27,062 bases of DNA from CAYQOX01 sp964419335. GTDB taxonomy: Bacteria; Hinthialibacterota; Hinthialibacteria; Hinthialibacterales; Hinthialibacteraceae. A program made the position numbers and the translations under genes. The DNA lies in NCBI GenBank assembly GCA_964419335.1, contig CAYQOX010000052.1, forward strand, positions 1-27,062, in the 5' to 3' direction. Of the stretch, positions 16,675 to 25,483 are shown piece by piece (position 1 is the stretch's first letter; the number at the start of each line of letters is the position of its first letter). Below the pieces are notes generated by a model. That model saw only the letters and a list, made by a program, of their open reading frames with translations. It made no database searches and had not been told where the DNA came from.

Positions 16675-16875
16675 TTATAGTTTCATAACATTCAACGCCT
16701 TAGGTCCTTTTTCCCCCTCGATCATTTCAAACTCAACTTCTTCATTCTCTTTCAGGGTTTTGAATCCATCTTCTTGGATATCTTGGTAATGAACAAAGAC
16801 GTCTTTTCCTTCTTCACATTCGATGAATCCATACCCCTTTTTGTTGCTGAACCATTTCACTTTACCATGTGCCAA
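16675..16875 (-). CDS. csp: Cold-shock-domain protein, TTG start
   Basis: A 66-residue single cold-shock domain (OB fold). RNP1 is KGYGFIEC (13-20) and RNP2 is DVFVHY (25-30). It binds single-stranded RNA and DNA as an RNA chaperone or transcription antiterminator. The length matches the family. The start is a TTG (16873-16875): alignment to the family (MAxGxVKWF) and an almost ideal SD (AAGGAGGA, about 7 bases upstream) both place it there, and there is no ATG nearby. It has its own terminator and an inferred leader of about 180 bases with internal secondary structure, as is typical for cold-regulated csp genes. Confidence 0.95.
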   Translation of the reverse strand: MAHGKVKWFSNKKGYGFIECEEGKDVFVHYQDIQEDGFKTLKENEEVEFEMIEGEKGPKALNVMKL

Positions 16876-16912
16876 GGTTCTGTCCTCCTTCTTAGAGTGT
16901 ATTTCAAAAATA

Positions 16913-17001
16913 TGTTCGGAGAGGAACTAGCACAAAGGAATTCAACTGCTGCGGTGATTAACCTGCAAAAAGGCAGGCGTGCCAGTCATAATGTCCGAAC
17001 A
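16913..17001 (-). promoter_or_regulatory. Inferred structured leader RNA of csp
   Basis: Within the csp leader an 8-base inverted repeat (TGTTCGGA 16913-16920 with TCCGAACA 16994-17001) can close a domain of about 70 bases. That domain contains an inner hairpin (CCTGC 16962-16966 with GCAGG 16973-16977). The csp SD lies about 25-30 bases downstream of the domain on the transcript. This is drawn from base pairing by eye, not from a folding calculation. Confidence 0.4.
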
Positions 17002-17062
17002 AACTTTTGACACTCGTCCAAAAACTCAAAATCCCCCAGTTCATGGAGCTAATTAAATAAAC

Positions 17063-17090
17063 CTTATCACAACAAAAAATAGTTCGTCAA
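17063..17090 (-). promoter_or_regulatory. Promoter of the cold-shock gene
   Basis: On the minus strand TTGACG (17085-17090) is followed after 16 bases by GATAAG (17063-17068), preceded by TGT (an extended -10). Transcription would start near 17056, giving a leader of about 180 bases before the TTG. Confidence 0.45.
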
Positions 17091-17249
17091 CTGTTCCGAT
17101 ATAAATCAAGCATAAATTTTTTAGAGATGTTGCAAGAGTGAGGGAAAAAAAACGAGAAAAGAAACGTGAATTTTTCAAATGAATATGTTTTGAGGGTGTT
17201 TCTACAGTTATTTGAAAGCCCGTATGTAGATTATAGAAGATGGAATGGA

Positions 17250-18260
17250 TTATACATTTCCGATCTGGTCCCAGGTTAGGGGGGTTTCGGAAGGGATATC
17301 TTTGGCTGCCTTTTTGCCTGCCGCCAATGGCCATTGATCGGCGGGGATCGGACCTTCAGGGCGGCGGACGACAACATTTTCATGATTTAAAACTTCGCCA
17401 GCGCGGATGTAGCGGCGCGCGTACAACGCGCGCCGGGCGATCGATTGAATCTCTTGTTCTTTTTGGGTTAGACCTTTTTGGTCGTCTCCCAAGCAGGCTT
17501 CGACAAGTCGAATTGAATGAATAAGGTGTCGCATTTGGTCTGGGTCATAGGAAAAAAAGTGATCCCAGCCGGGTAAGTCCTGGGACAGGGTGAAGTGTTT
17601 TTCTACCACACAGCCCCCCAAAGCGACTGCAGCCAACGCGGCCTCGTCTCCCTCGGTGTGGTCAGAATAACCCACCAGAAGACCATAACGTTCGCGAATC
17701 GCGGTCATGGTGCGGATTTGGGCTTCTTCGATAGGGCAGGGATAGGCCGAAACGCAGTGTAATAAGATTAATGGATTCTCATGCTTTCGGATCGTTTTCA
17801 CGGCTCTGTCGATTTGTTCCCATTGAGACATCCCGGTGGATAAGAGGATGGGTTTCCCCTTTGTGGCGATGTATTCTAGTAACTCTACGTGGGTGACTTC
17901 GCCCGAGCCTATTTTGAAAGCGGGCACGCCGATCTCATCCAGTAAATCAACGCTATCTTTATCGAATGGCGTTGAGAGAAACACGAGCCCCTGTTGTCGT
18001 GCCTCTTGCTGTAATTGAAGGTAGGTGTCGCGGTCGAAGAGGGTTTTTTGAAATTGGGCATAGTCGGGATGATTTGGAGGAAATAATTCTTCCGTGGTGA
18101 AGGTTTGAAATTTGATCGCATCGGCGCCTGCCTGGGCGGCAGAATGGATCATTTTTTTCGCAAGATTCATATCGCCGTTGTGGTTCAATCCTCCCTCCGC
18201 GATGATAAAACAAGGCATTTTGTCGCCAATTCTATTGGAACCAATTTGAATTGTAGTCAT
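17250..18260 (-). CDS. neuB: Sialic-acid-type synthase, NeuB family
   Basis: A 336-residue protein that would condense phosphoenolpyruvate with an N-acylated amino sugar to form a nonulosonate (sialic, legionaminic or pseudaminic type). The TIM-barrel part shows AEGGLNHNGD (21-30), FQT (51-53), LSTPFD, GYSDHT (197-202) and VEKHFTL (219-225). Residues from about 275 to the end form the SAF antifreeze-like domain (SIARRALYARRYIRAGEVL, then VVVRRPEGP). The precise product cannot be set by eye. No neuA or neuC homologue is in the window, so the rest of the pathway must lie elsewhere. The ATG has an AGGG SD at a spacing of 7. It is divergent from the LOG gene. Confidence 0.92.
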   Translation of the reverse strand: MTTIQIGSNRIGDKMPCFIIAEGGLNHNGDMNLAKKMIHSAAQAGADAIKFQTFTTEELFPPNHPDYAQFQKTLFDRDTYLQLQQEARQQGLVFLSTPFDKDSVDLLDEIGVPAFKIGSGEVTHVELLEYIATKGKPILLSTGMSQWEQIDRAVKTIRKHENPLILLHCVSAYPCPIEEAQIRTMTAIRERYGLLVGYSDHTEGDEAALAAVALGGCVVEKHFTLSQDLPGWDHFFSYDPDQMRHLIHSIRLVEACLGDDQKGLTQKEQEIQSIARRALYARRYIRAGEVLNHENVVVRRPEGPIPADQWPLAAGKKAAKDIPSETPLTWDQIGNV

Positions 18261-18294
18261 CCTGAATCCCTACAAGCGCATGATAAAATAGTTC

Positions 18295-18300
18295 ATTATA
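18295..18300 (-). promoter_or_regulatory. Candidate -10 box of neuB
   Basis: A perfect TATAAT on the minus strand, 34 bases from the neuB ATG. There is no clear -35 at the right spacing. Confidence 0.35.
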
Positions 18301-18310
18301 TGGTTAATGT

Positions 18311-18340
18311 ATGACAAGGTCCGTTCCTCATTACTATACC
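18311..18340 (+). promoter_or_regulatory. Candidate promoter of the LOG-family gene
   Basis: ATGACA (18311-18316) and TATACC (18335-18340) are 18 bases apart, and the start would fall near 18347. This overlaps the potential 18311 ATG extension of the gene and argues against translating from there. Confidence 0.35.
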
Positions 18341-18367
18341 ACAACGCTAAAACTTAAAGGAATAAGT

Positions 18368-19081
18368 ATGGATGAAAATTCAAAAAAGGTGATCAAAGCC
18401 GTTGCCAATTCGGATTTGGAAGGGTTGGAAGAACGACAATACCTCGTTGATGTTATGGGGATCAATGATATATGGCGTGTATTTCGGATTATGGCGGAAT
18501 TTGCGGAGTCGTTTGAGGCCTTGGGTGATCTTCCCAATGCGGTAACGATCTTTGGCTCGGCGCGCACTCCCGAAGATGACCCCGATTATATCAAGGCTCG
18601 TGAATTAGGAAGGCGTATTGCCGAATCGGGCTTCGCCACCGTTACCGGTGGCGGTCCGGGAATTATGGAAGCCGCAAATCGGGGAGCGTATGAAGCCAAA
18701 GGGGTCTCTGTGGGCTTGAATATTGAATTGCCTTTGGAGCAGGCACCCAATCAATATATCACGACCGGGTTAAACTTTCGGTACTTTTTCGTGCGAAAAG
18801 TAATGTTGGTGAAATATTCGGTGGCGTTTGTCATCTTTCCAGGCGGATATGGAACCTTGGATGAGTTGTTTGAATCTTTGACTTTGATTCAAACGCACCG
18901 AGTTAAAGCCTTTCCTGTTATTCTTTATAATGCAGATTACTGGAACGGCTTATTGGATTGGATAAAACAGAGAATGCTACGAGAGGGGAAAATCTCTTCT
19001 GAGGATTTGGAATTGATCCACATAACCGATTCTATTGATCAGATTGTGGAATGGATTAACCAATCGGATCTCATTAAATAA
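18368..19081 (+). CDS. LOG-family nucleotide phosphoribohydrolase (TIGR00730)
   Basis: A 237-residue protein with a Rossmann fold and the two family motifs GGGPGIMEAANRGA (94-107) and PGGYGTLDE (158-166). The conserved Arg/Glu of these motifs form the nucleotide-monophosphate site. Members are often mislabelled lysine decarboxylases. Most split a nucleotide 5'-monophosphate at the base-ribose bond, releasing cytokinin bases in plants and purine bases in bacteria. The ATG at 18368 was chosen because AAAGGA is 6 bases upstream. An open frame back to 18311 would run through the likely promoter. It is a single-gene unit, divergent from neuB and convergent with the VanZ-like gene (44 bases apart). 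Confidence 0.92.
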   Translation: MDENSKKVIKAVANSDLEGLEERQYLVDVMGINDIWRVFRIMAEFAESFEALGDLPNAVTIFGSARTPEDDPDYIKARELGRRIAESGFATVTGGGPGIMEAANRGAYEAKGVSVGLNIELPLEQAPNQYITTGLNFRYFFVRKVMLVKYSVAFVIFPGGYGTLDELFESLTLIQTHRVKAFPVILYNADYWNGLLDWIKQRMLREGKISSEDLELIHITDSIDQIVEWINQSDLIK

Positions 19082-19125
19082 AATTGTTTTTTATCTCACT
19101 ATTTGAGATCATTCGAATTTTCGGT

Positions 19126-19527
19126 TTAAAGTTTGGTTTCATCTGTAACCTCACTCCAGCCAAAGTGCTTAAGCCAAAAGAACGAAACGCAGACGAGGAT
19201 AGCCCCAATGCAATCGGCAACGATATCGCCGAAGGAAGGATGACGTCCCGGTACATAAATTTGGTGGAATTCATCACTAATTCCGTATAAGGTGGTAAAT
19301 CCGATCGCCAAGAGAAAGACACGTGTGTTGGCTTGATACCAGCGGCCTTGCAGCCAAGCCCGGAGGAAGAGAAAACAAAGCGCACCAAATAAACCCGCGT
19401 GTACAAATTTATCGGCAAAATAAAACCATTTCGGGGCTTCAATTGGAAAGCCGGTGCGCGACGATAAATAAAAGATCAATCCCATATGCGCGGCTAAAGG
19501 AAGCCAATAGCGAAGAAAATTATTCAT
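19126..19527 (-). CDS. VanZ-like small membrane protein
   Basis: A 133-residue protein with about four membrane helices (about 8-22, 42-60, 70-86 and 104-120). The VanZ-family signatures FVHAGLFGALCFLFLR and YGISDEFHQIYVPGR with SFGDIVADCIGA are present. The family takes its name from a teicoplanin-resistance gene, but most members are of unknown function. It is the third gene after lpdA and lipB on the minus strand, 23 bases past the lipB stop. The SD is poor, so translation may depend on the upstream gene. Confidence 0.85.
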   Translation of the reverse strand: MNNFLRYWLPLAAHMGLIFYLSSRTGFPIEAPKWFYFADKFVHAGLFGALCFLFLRAWLQGRWYQANTRVFLLAIGFTTLYGISDEFHQIYVPGRHPSFGDIVADCIGAILVCVSFFWLKHFGWSEVTDETKL

Positions 19528-19550
19528 GGATGAATAACCATATCTATAAT

Positions 19551-20210
19551 TTATGCGATCTCTTGTTTTCTGCTGATTTCATAGAAACATTTCGAATAGA
19601 TATCCAGCATTTGAGTCGCGACATGCCAGAAAGCCTGCGACTGTCCTGTTTCTTCTTCCAGCGAGGTTAAGGTTAAATCCGGCATGCCGCAAGGGATAAT
19701 GCCTTGAAATGCGTGTTGTTGGGGGGTTATGTTGAATGAACAGCCATGGAAGACCATCCCGCGACGCACGCGAATGCCTATAAAGCCAATTTTTTTATTC
19801 CCAACCCAGCATCCTGCTTTGTCTTCGAATCGTTGGGCTTCGAAACCGTACAAACGGCACAGATGAATCATGGTGTGTTCGAGGATCAACAAATGGGCAT
19901 GAAGTGGGATTTTTCGCTTGCGTAAATCAAGAATGGGATAGAACACCAGCTGTCCTGGTCCGTGGTAGGTAGCTTTTCCTCCACGTGGGCTTTTGTGGAC
20001 TGTATATCCCATTTGCTCATAGGTCTCCGCTGGCAGGGTTAAATCCTCGGAACCCGTCGAAGTCCCCAGGGTGATCGAGGGAGGATGCTGACATACAATC
20101 AGGGCTTCCTGCCGCTGCTCCACCCATTCTTCTTGCTGTTTGGCGGCTTGGGCGTATGGCACATCGACATTCCATCGTAGGATGGAAGGCAGGTTTTCCT
20201 TAGGCGCCAT
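19551..20210 (-). CDS. lipB: Octanoyl-(lipoyl) protein transferase LipB
   Basis: A 219-residue enzyme that transfers the octanoyl group from acyl-carrier protein to the lipoyl domain of 2-oxoacid dehydrogenases and glycine cleavage H protein. The hallmark SPRGGKATYHGPGQLVFYP is at 74-92. Lys140 in NKKIGFIGIRVRRG and the catalytic Cys174 in IIPCGMPDLTLTSL are both present. Its start (AGGAG SD, 9 bases upstream) overlaps the end of lpdA by 11 bases (20200-20210), suggesting co-translation. It probably modifies the E2 partner of the dehydrogenase whose E3 subunit is encoded next to it. Confidence 0.95.
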   Translation of the reverse strand: MAPKENLPSILRWNVDVPYAQAAKQQEEWVEQRQEALIVCQHPPSITLGTSTGSEDLTLPAETYEQMGYTVHKSPRGGKATYHGPGQLVFYPILDLRKRKIPLHAHLLILEHTMIHLCRLYGFEAQRFEDKAGCWVGNKKIGFIGIRVRRGMVFHGCSFNITPQQHAFQGIIPCGMPDLTLTSLEEETGQSQAFWHVATQMLDIYSKCFYEISRKQEIA

Positions 20211-21600
20211 GAATCCGTTCTCCTAATGTATCCAGCGCCGCTTCCATGATGGATTCGCCCAGTGTGGGATGAGCATGCACGCTGTGGCCGATATCCTCGG
20301 CGGTCGCACCCATACGCATGGCGACGACTAGTTCGTGGATCATTTCAGTGGCTTCTCCCCCGACGATATGGGCACCGATTAATTGGCTGTTTTCTTTGTT
20401 AAATAGCATTTTCACCATTCCATCTGTATCGCCGGTGGCCACCGCGCGTCCATTGGCTTTGAAAGAGTAAGATCCCACGGTGTAATTGACGCCTTGTTCT
20501 TTGGCTTTCTCTTCAGTATAGCCGACGCTGGCGACTTGGGGACGGCAATAGACACAACCGGGGATGGTGTGATACTCGATCGGCTTGGGATTCTCGTCGG
20601 CCATAAATTCCACCGCATGTATACCTTCCGCCGAGGCCACATGGGCTAGCCAAGGAGGGCCGATGACATCGCCAATGGCAAAGATGGAGGGAACCCTGGT
20701 TTGCATATGTTCATTGACGGGAATGCGGCCGCGCTCGCAAGTTATGTTCATGTTTTCTAAGCCCAGGTTCTCCATATTCCCGGTTACGCCAATCGCCATG
20801 AGCGCGATATCGGCGGTCAATTCATTTTTCTTGCCTTTGGCTTCATATTTTACAACAACTTCTTGGTCGTTTCGCTCAACGGTTTCCACCTTCGCATGGG
20901 TTTCGATCTTGATCTTGCGTTTGGCGAAACTACGCGACACCAGTTTGGCGATCTCAGCATCTTCCACCGGCATGGCTTGTTCCATGGCTTCGAGCACAGT
21001 GACTTCGGAGCCCAGGCAACGGAAATAATAAGCGAACTCCATGCCGATGGCTCCAGCGCCGACTACCACAAGGCGTTGGGGTAATTCCTTCAAGAGCATG
21101 GCTTCTTTGCTAGAAATGATTCGCTCTCCATCGCGTTGGATGCCGGGAAGATCCCGGGGACGCGCCCCGGTGGCGAGGAGGATGTTTTTGGCTTGCAATG
21201 TTTGTGCGTCTTCTTCGGATTGTACGAGAACTTCGTTTTCTGAAGTGATCTTGCCTGTACCCGGAATAAAGTCAATTTTGTGTTTTTTAAAGAGAAATTG
21301 CACGCCTTTTACGATTTGATCAGAGATTTTACGGCTACGGTTAACAATTTCTTCGAGATCATAGCCCACGCCATCGCTTTTTAGCCCAAAAGCGTTGCCT
21401 TTGGAGATATATTCATAAATTTCAGCGCTTTTAAGCAGCGCTTTGGTAGGGATACATCCCCAGTTTAAGCATAACCCACCGGGGCGGTCGCGCTCAACCA
21501 CCGCGACTTTCATTCCAAGTTGGGAGGCACGAATGGCGGCGACATAGCCGCCTGGTCCAGCGCCGAGGACGAGGAGATCATAGGGGCTGTTGTTGTTCAT
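20200..21600 (-). CDS. lpdA: Dihydrolipoyl dehydrogenase
   Basis: A 466-residue flavoprotein (E3) that reoxidises dihydrolipoyl groups with NAD. The N-terminal FAD-binding GAGPGGYVAA is followed by the redox disulfide pair Cys44/Cys49 in GGLCLNWGCIPTK. The NAD-binding GAGAIGMEFA comes next, then the second FAD site (AIGDV). The C-terminal dimer domain carries the His444/Glu449 catalytic pair in HPTLGES. The length is typical. The ATG has AGGTG 5 bases upstream. It is the first gene of a set with lipB and the VanZ-like gene. No E1 or E2 gene lies in the window. Confidence 0.97.
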   Translation of the reverse strand: MNNNSPYDLLVLGAGPGGYVAAIRASQLGMKVAVVERDRPGGLCLNWGCIPTKALLKSAEIYEYISKGNAFGLKSDGVGYDLEEIVNRSRKISDQIVKGVQFLFKKHKIDFIPGTGKITSENEVLVQSEEDAQTLQAKNILLATGARPRDLPGIQRDGERIISSKEAMLLKELPQRLVVVGAGAIGMEFAYYFRCLGSEVTVLEAMEQAMPVEDAEIAKLVSRSFAKRKIKIETHAKVETVERNDQEVVVKYEAKGKKNELTADIALMAIGVTGNMENLGLENMNITCERGRIPVNEHMQTRVPSIFAIGDVIGPPWLAHVASAEGIHAVEFMADENPKPIEYHTIPGCVYCRPQVASVGYTEEKAKEQGVNYTVGSYSFKANGRAVATGDTDGMVKMLFNKENSQLIGAHIVGGEATEMIHELVVAMRMGATAEDIGHSVHAHPTLGESIMEAALDTLGERIHGA

Positions 21601-21729
21601 GTTTCACCTATCCTTTTGATATTATTGGAATTAGTTTTTTTTGTTGATAAATCGTTTTTATAAAGAACTTTTTAATGCTTTATAGATATAAGAAGGACCG
21701 ACCTCGTGGGGCAGAGGGTCCTAAGTTTA

Positions 21730-21738
21730 TGGTATAGT
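21730..21738 (+). promoter_or_regulatory. Candidate extended -10 promoter upstream of dnaE
   Basis: TGG-TATAGT is an extended -10 type element, with no good -35. It would give a leader of about 240 bases. Confidence 0.25.
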
Positions 21739-21819
21739 ATTTATCAAAATTGTTTCGTGCCAGGAAACTCCGTTTTTTAAAAAGAATAGAAGATCTTAAC
21801 AACCACGGAAGATGGGCTC

Positions 21820-21847
21820 GTGACAATCGTCGCAAAAATAATAAAAT
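21820..21847 (+). promoter_or_regulatory. Candidate sigma70 promoter of dnaE
   Basis: GTGACA (21820-21825) and TAAAAT (21842-21847) are separated by 16 bases, with the start near 21855 and a leader of about 128 bases. This is the stronger of the two candidates. Confidence 0.4.
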
Positions 21848-21982
21848 ACATTATGAGATGATTCAGGGTTGGCACCATTTCCTCGCCGGATTACTATGAT
21901 AACCTGTAAAGCGAGACGATAGCACACATTCCGTAGGGGCATGTAGTCCCAACGATTTTATTCATAGATAAAGGTAAATTTT

Positions 21983-24900
21983 ATGCCAGCGTCTTCATTC
22001 GTCCACCTCCATGTTCATTCTGAATATAGTTTACTCGACGGCGCATGCCGATTGCCCGATCTCATTACCCAGGCGAAAGAATATGGCATGACCCATCTCG
22101 CCCTCACCGATCATGGGACCATGCATGGTTCGTTGGCCTTTTATCAGAAGGCTATGGCCGCAGGAATTCAACCCATTATCGGGGTTGAAGCCTATATCAC
22201 TCCCGGATCCCGTTTCAGTAAACAGGGAGGGAAAGATGCGGCTATTGATGATCGTTCTGATCGCTCCAATTTTCATTTGGTGCTTTTGGCGAAAAATGAA
22301 GAAGGTTATCGCAATCTCATGCGGCTTAGTTCCATTGCACAGCTGGAAGGATTTTATTATAAGCCGCGGATTGATTATGAGGTGCTCAGTGAGCATTCCG
22401 AAGGACTCATTGGGTTATCCGCGTGTTTAAAGGGTGAGATCCCTACTCTCGTGTTAGATAATCAATACGAAGAGGCAAAACGGCTTGCAGAGAAATATGC
22501 AAGTATTTTTGGCGAGGAAGATTTTTATCTTGAAGTACAAAGTAACGGGATTGATTTACAAGAGACGGTGAATCAGGCGATGCGTTCACTCGCCGATGAT
22601 CTTTCGCTGCCGCTAGTGGCTACCGCCGATGTTCATTACCTTCATCCCGAAGATGCGACGACCCAAGATTGCCTCATTTGTATCGGGACGAAAAAAACGC
22701 TGAACGATCCCAATCGCCTTAAAATCACCACCCGCGAACTCTACCTGAAATCCGGTGAAACTATGGCTGAGCAATTGCCGGATTATCTTGATGCGGTGGA
22801 AAACACGATTGATATCGCTAAACAATGTGAGTTGGAGTTGTCTTATGATGGTTCCAAACTGCATATGCCTTATTTCGAGATTCCCGAGGAAGAAGAAAAC
22901 CATGTCCAGTATTTGCGAAAACTCGTGTATCAAGGCGCCGAGGAACGCTATGGCGAGGTGACCGACGAAATTCGAGAGCGCATAGAGCGTGAGCTCGACA
23001 TTATCATCGGTTCGGATTTCACTGGGTACTTCCTTATTGTATGGGATTACATGAATTTCGCCCGGAAGCAGAAGATTTCGGTCGGCCCTGGCCGTGGTTC
23101 GGCCGCGGGCTCCGTGGTGGCTTATTGCTTATATATTACCGACATCGAACCGCTCGAGTTTGATTTGCTTTTTGAGCGCTTTTTGAATCCCGAGCGTATC
23201 TCGCCGCCCGATATCGATACTGACTTTTCTGACAAGAGGCGGGATGAAGTGATCCGCTATGTGCAAGAAAAATACGGGAAGGATCGTGTGGCTCAGATCG
23301 CCACATTCGGAACCATTGGCGCTAAGAATGGCATCCGGGATATTGCCCGGGTGCTTGGTTTACCTGCGGCTGAGGGGGATCGTATTGCCAAGCTGATTCC
23401 CGAAGGCTTGGGAGTCACGTTAAAGCAAGCCCTGGAGGATGTGCCTGAACTCCAACGCATTCGTGATCAAGACGCGGTGCATCGTGAACTCTTTACGCAG
23501 GCGTTGAAAGTGGAAGGCATGGTGCGGAATACCTCTACTCATGCTGCTGGAGTGATTATCGCGCCGGATGACCTGACCAAATTTACTCCTCTCATGCGGG
23601 GTGCAGATAAAGAACTGGATATTTCTACCCAGTATGAGATGAAAGTGCTGGAGTCCATTGGTTTATTAAAAATGGACTTTTTGGGATTAAAGAACTTATC
23701 TGTTATTGATGGTGCGATTGAAAGCATCCATGAACGTTATGATCCGAATTTTGATAGTAGCAAAATTCCTTTGGATGATAAAAAGACGTATGAGCTCTTA
23801 TGCCGGGCGAAAACCAACGGGGTTTTTCAGCTAGAATCCACCGGGATGAAGGAGATACTGCGTAAACTCCAACCTGAGGTCTTTACCGATATTATCGCTC
23901 TGTTGGCGTTGTATCGTCCCGGACCTTTGGGCAGCGGGATGGTGGACGATTTCATCAAGCGTAAACATGGAGAGCAAGAAATAACCTATGACCATCCCTG
24001 GCTTGAACCCATCCTGCGCGAGACATATGGAATCATTTTATACCAGGAACAGGTCATGAAGATCGCCAATGTGATCGCGGGCTTCTCGCTGGGGCAAGCG
24101 GATATTATGCGCCGCGCGATGGGCAAGAAGAAAGAGGATTTGCTTAAAAAAATCGCGAATGATTTCTACAAAGGCGCTGAAGAAAAAGGCGTAGATAAAA
24201 GCATTGCCGAACATTTATGGAGCCTGATTTTTAAATTCGCGGGCTATGGGTTTAACAAGTCTCACAGTGCCGCTTATGCGGTTATTACCTATCGTACTGC
24301 TTATCTCAAAGCCCATTATCCCGCTGAATTTCTAGCCGCCTTACTCACCACCGACATGAATGATACCAACAAGGTGGTGAAATATGTGAACGAATGCGCG
24401 GATTGGGGGATCGATGTTTTACCGCCGGATATAAATCAATCCAAGGCGAATTTCACGGTGACCAAGGAAGGGATTCGGTTTGGCTTAGCGGCAATAAAAA
24501 GTGTAGGGAATAACGCGGTCAGAGCCATTATTAAAGAGCGAGAGCGAAACGGGAAATACAAATCGCTCTTTGATTTCTGCGAACGTTCAGAACCAGGAAT
24601 TCTCAATAAATCGCTTATGGAAGCCTTAATCCGGGCGGGGACTTTCGATTCCATGGGATACAGCCGAGCGAGCTTGTTGGCTGCTTATCCACGGGCGTTG
24701 GAACGCGCACAGGGAATTCTACGTGATCGCGCTGTAGGGCAGGATTCCCTTTTCGAAGAACTTGGCGAAGAAGAAACCGAACAAACGGATTCTATGGAAG
24801 AATTGCCGGAGTTGGATTCTTCTGAGATTTTACAATACGAGAAGCAATTGCTGGGAATGTATATTACAGGCCATCCGCTTGCCGAATATAAAACCGAACT

Positions 24901-25483
24901 TTCCCTCTTCACGAAGGACTATGCCGGAGAACTTTTCGAACGTGAGGATTTAGGTAAAGTCCAACTGGCGGGCATCATCAACGAAATCAAAAAGAAGAAG
25001 ACCCGCAATGGGGATCGAATGGCGATATTGAATCTTGAAGATTTAAGTGGATCGATCGAAGTGGCGGTTATGCCCAATGGCCTTGAAAAGTGGGAGGAGA
25101 TTCTCCAGGAAGAGAATATTCTCATTATCGAAGGGATGGCCAGCCAGCGGGGAGATCAAGTGACCGTGCGTGCTGATCGGATTTATACGCTGGAGGAAGG
25201 CTGGAAACAATGCGTACGCGAATTGCATGTAAAAATCGACACTCAGAGTTTTAATGAGGATAATGTCTATCGTTTAAAAGGTTGTTTTCTTAATAATTCC
25301 GGTGATACGCCTGTACACCTTCATGTTGATGTACCAGAAGCAGGCTTAGTTGATTATCAATTAAATGATTACAAGGTTACGCCTAGCCGAGAACTAAAGA
25401 TGGCATTGGAAAACATTGTGCAGCCTGATTGTATTACCTTCTTGGGCGGCAACGGGAACAGGAAACAGCCATGGCATTCCTGA
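21983..25483 (+). CDS. dnaE: DNA polymerase III alpha subunit
   Basis: The full-length (1166 residues) replicative polymerase catalytic subunit. The N-terminal PHP domain begins VHLHVHSEYSLLDGA and carries TDHGTMHG. The Pol3 core has PDIDTDF, with Asp410 and Asp412 as the metal-binding catalytic pair, and KMDFLGLKNL with Asp565 as the third. A tandem helix-hairpin-helix and beta-clamp-binding area precedes an OB domain at about 990-1070 (VQLAGIINEIKKKKTRNGDRMAILNLEDLSGSIEV). It lacks the 3'-5' exonuclease insert of PolC, so it is the DnaE1 type. An AAAGG SD is 8 bases before the ATG. The stop overlaps a small zinc-ribbon gene. Confidence 0.98.
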   Translation: MPASSFVHLHVHSEYSLLDGACRLPDLITQAKEYGMTHLALTDHGTMHGSLAFYQKAMAAGIQPIIGVEAYITPGSRFSKQGGKDAAIDDRSDRSNFHLVLLAKNEEGYRNLMRLSSIAQLEGFYYKPRIDYEVLSEHSEGLIGLSACLKGEIPTLVLDNQYEEAKRLAEKYASIFGEEDFYLEVQSNGIDLQETVNQAMRSLADDLSLPLVATADVHYLHPEDATTQDCLICIGTKKTLNDPNRLKITTRELYLKSGETMAEQLPDYLDAVENTIDIAKQCELELSYDGSKLHMPYFEIPEEEENHVQYLRKLVYQGAEERYGEVTDEIRERIERELDIIIGSDFTGYFLIVWDYMNFARKQKISVGPGRGSAAGSVVAYCLYITDIEPLEFDLLFERFLNPERISPPDIDTDFSDKRRDEVIRYVQEKYGKDRVAQIATFGTIGAKNGIRDIARVLGLPAAEGDRIAKLIPEGLGVTLKQALEDVPELQRIRDQDAVHRELFTQALKVEGMVRNTSTHAAGVIIAPDDLTKFTPLMRGADKELDISTQYEMKVLESIGLLKMDFLGLKNLSVIDGAIESIHERYDPNFDSSKIPLDDKKTYELLCRAKTNGVFQLESTGMKEILRKLQPEVFTDIIALLALYRPGPLGSGMVDDFIKRKHGEQEITYDHPWLEPILRETYGIILYQEQVMKIANVIAGFSLGQADIMRRAMGKKKEDLLKKIANDFYKGAEEKGVDKSIAEHLWSLIFKFAGYGFNKSHSAAYAVITYRTAYLKAHYPAEFLAALLTTDMNDTNKVVKYVNECADWGIDVLPPDINQSKANFTVTKEGIRFGLAAIKSVGNNAVRAIIKERERNGKYKSLFDFCERSEPGILNKSLMEALIRAGTFDSMGYSRASLLAAYPRALERAQGILRDRAVGQDSLFEELGEEETEQTDSMEELPELDSSEILQYEKQLLGMYITGHPLAEYKTELSLFTKDYAGELFEREDLGKVQLAGIINEIKKKKTRNGDRMAILNLEDLSGSIEVAVMPNGLEKWEEILQEENILIIEGMASQRGDQVTVRADRIYTLEEGWKQCVRELHVKIDTQSFNEDNVYRLKGCFLNNSGDTPVHLHVDVPEAGLVDYQLNDYKVTPSRELKMALENIVQPDCITFLGGNGNRKQPWHS

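Larger units (their letters stand above)
16876..17249. other. Intergenic region with the csp promoter and leader
   Basis: A 374-base gap. From the csp side it holds the SD, an inferred structured leader (16876 to about 17056) and a promoter (17063-17090), followed by an AT-rich stretch up to the neuB stop. I see no clear terminator with a T run for neuB and no credible ORF. Confidence 0.6.
21601..21982. other. Divergent intergenic region between lpdA and dnaE
   Basis: A 382-base gap between divergent genes. The dnaE side holds two candidate promoters (21730-21738 and 21820-21847). The lpdA side is AT-rich with several weak TATAAA-like elements but no paired -35. No ORF, terminator or repeat is clear. 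Confidence 0.6.

Noticed and set aside
18311..18367. Longer start for the LOG-family gene
   Set aside because: The extension runs through a plausible promoter and lacks an SD, whereas AAAGGA precedes the ATG at 18368.
25429..25470. Longer start for the zinc-ribbon gene inside dnaE
   Set aside because: There is no SD at the earlier ATG, and the extra residues are only an out-of-frame reading of the dnaE end.
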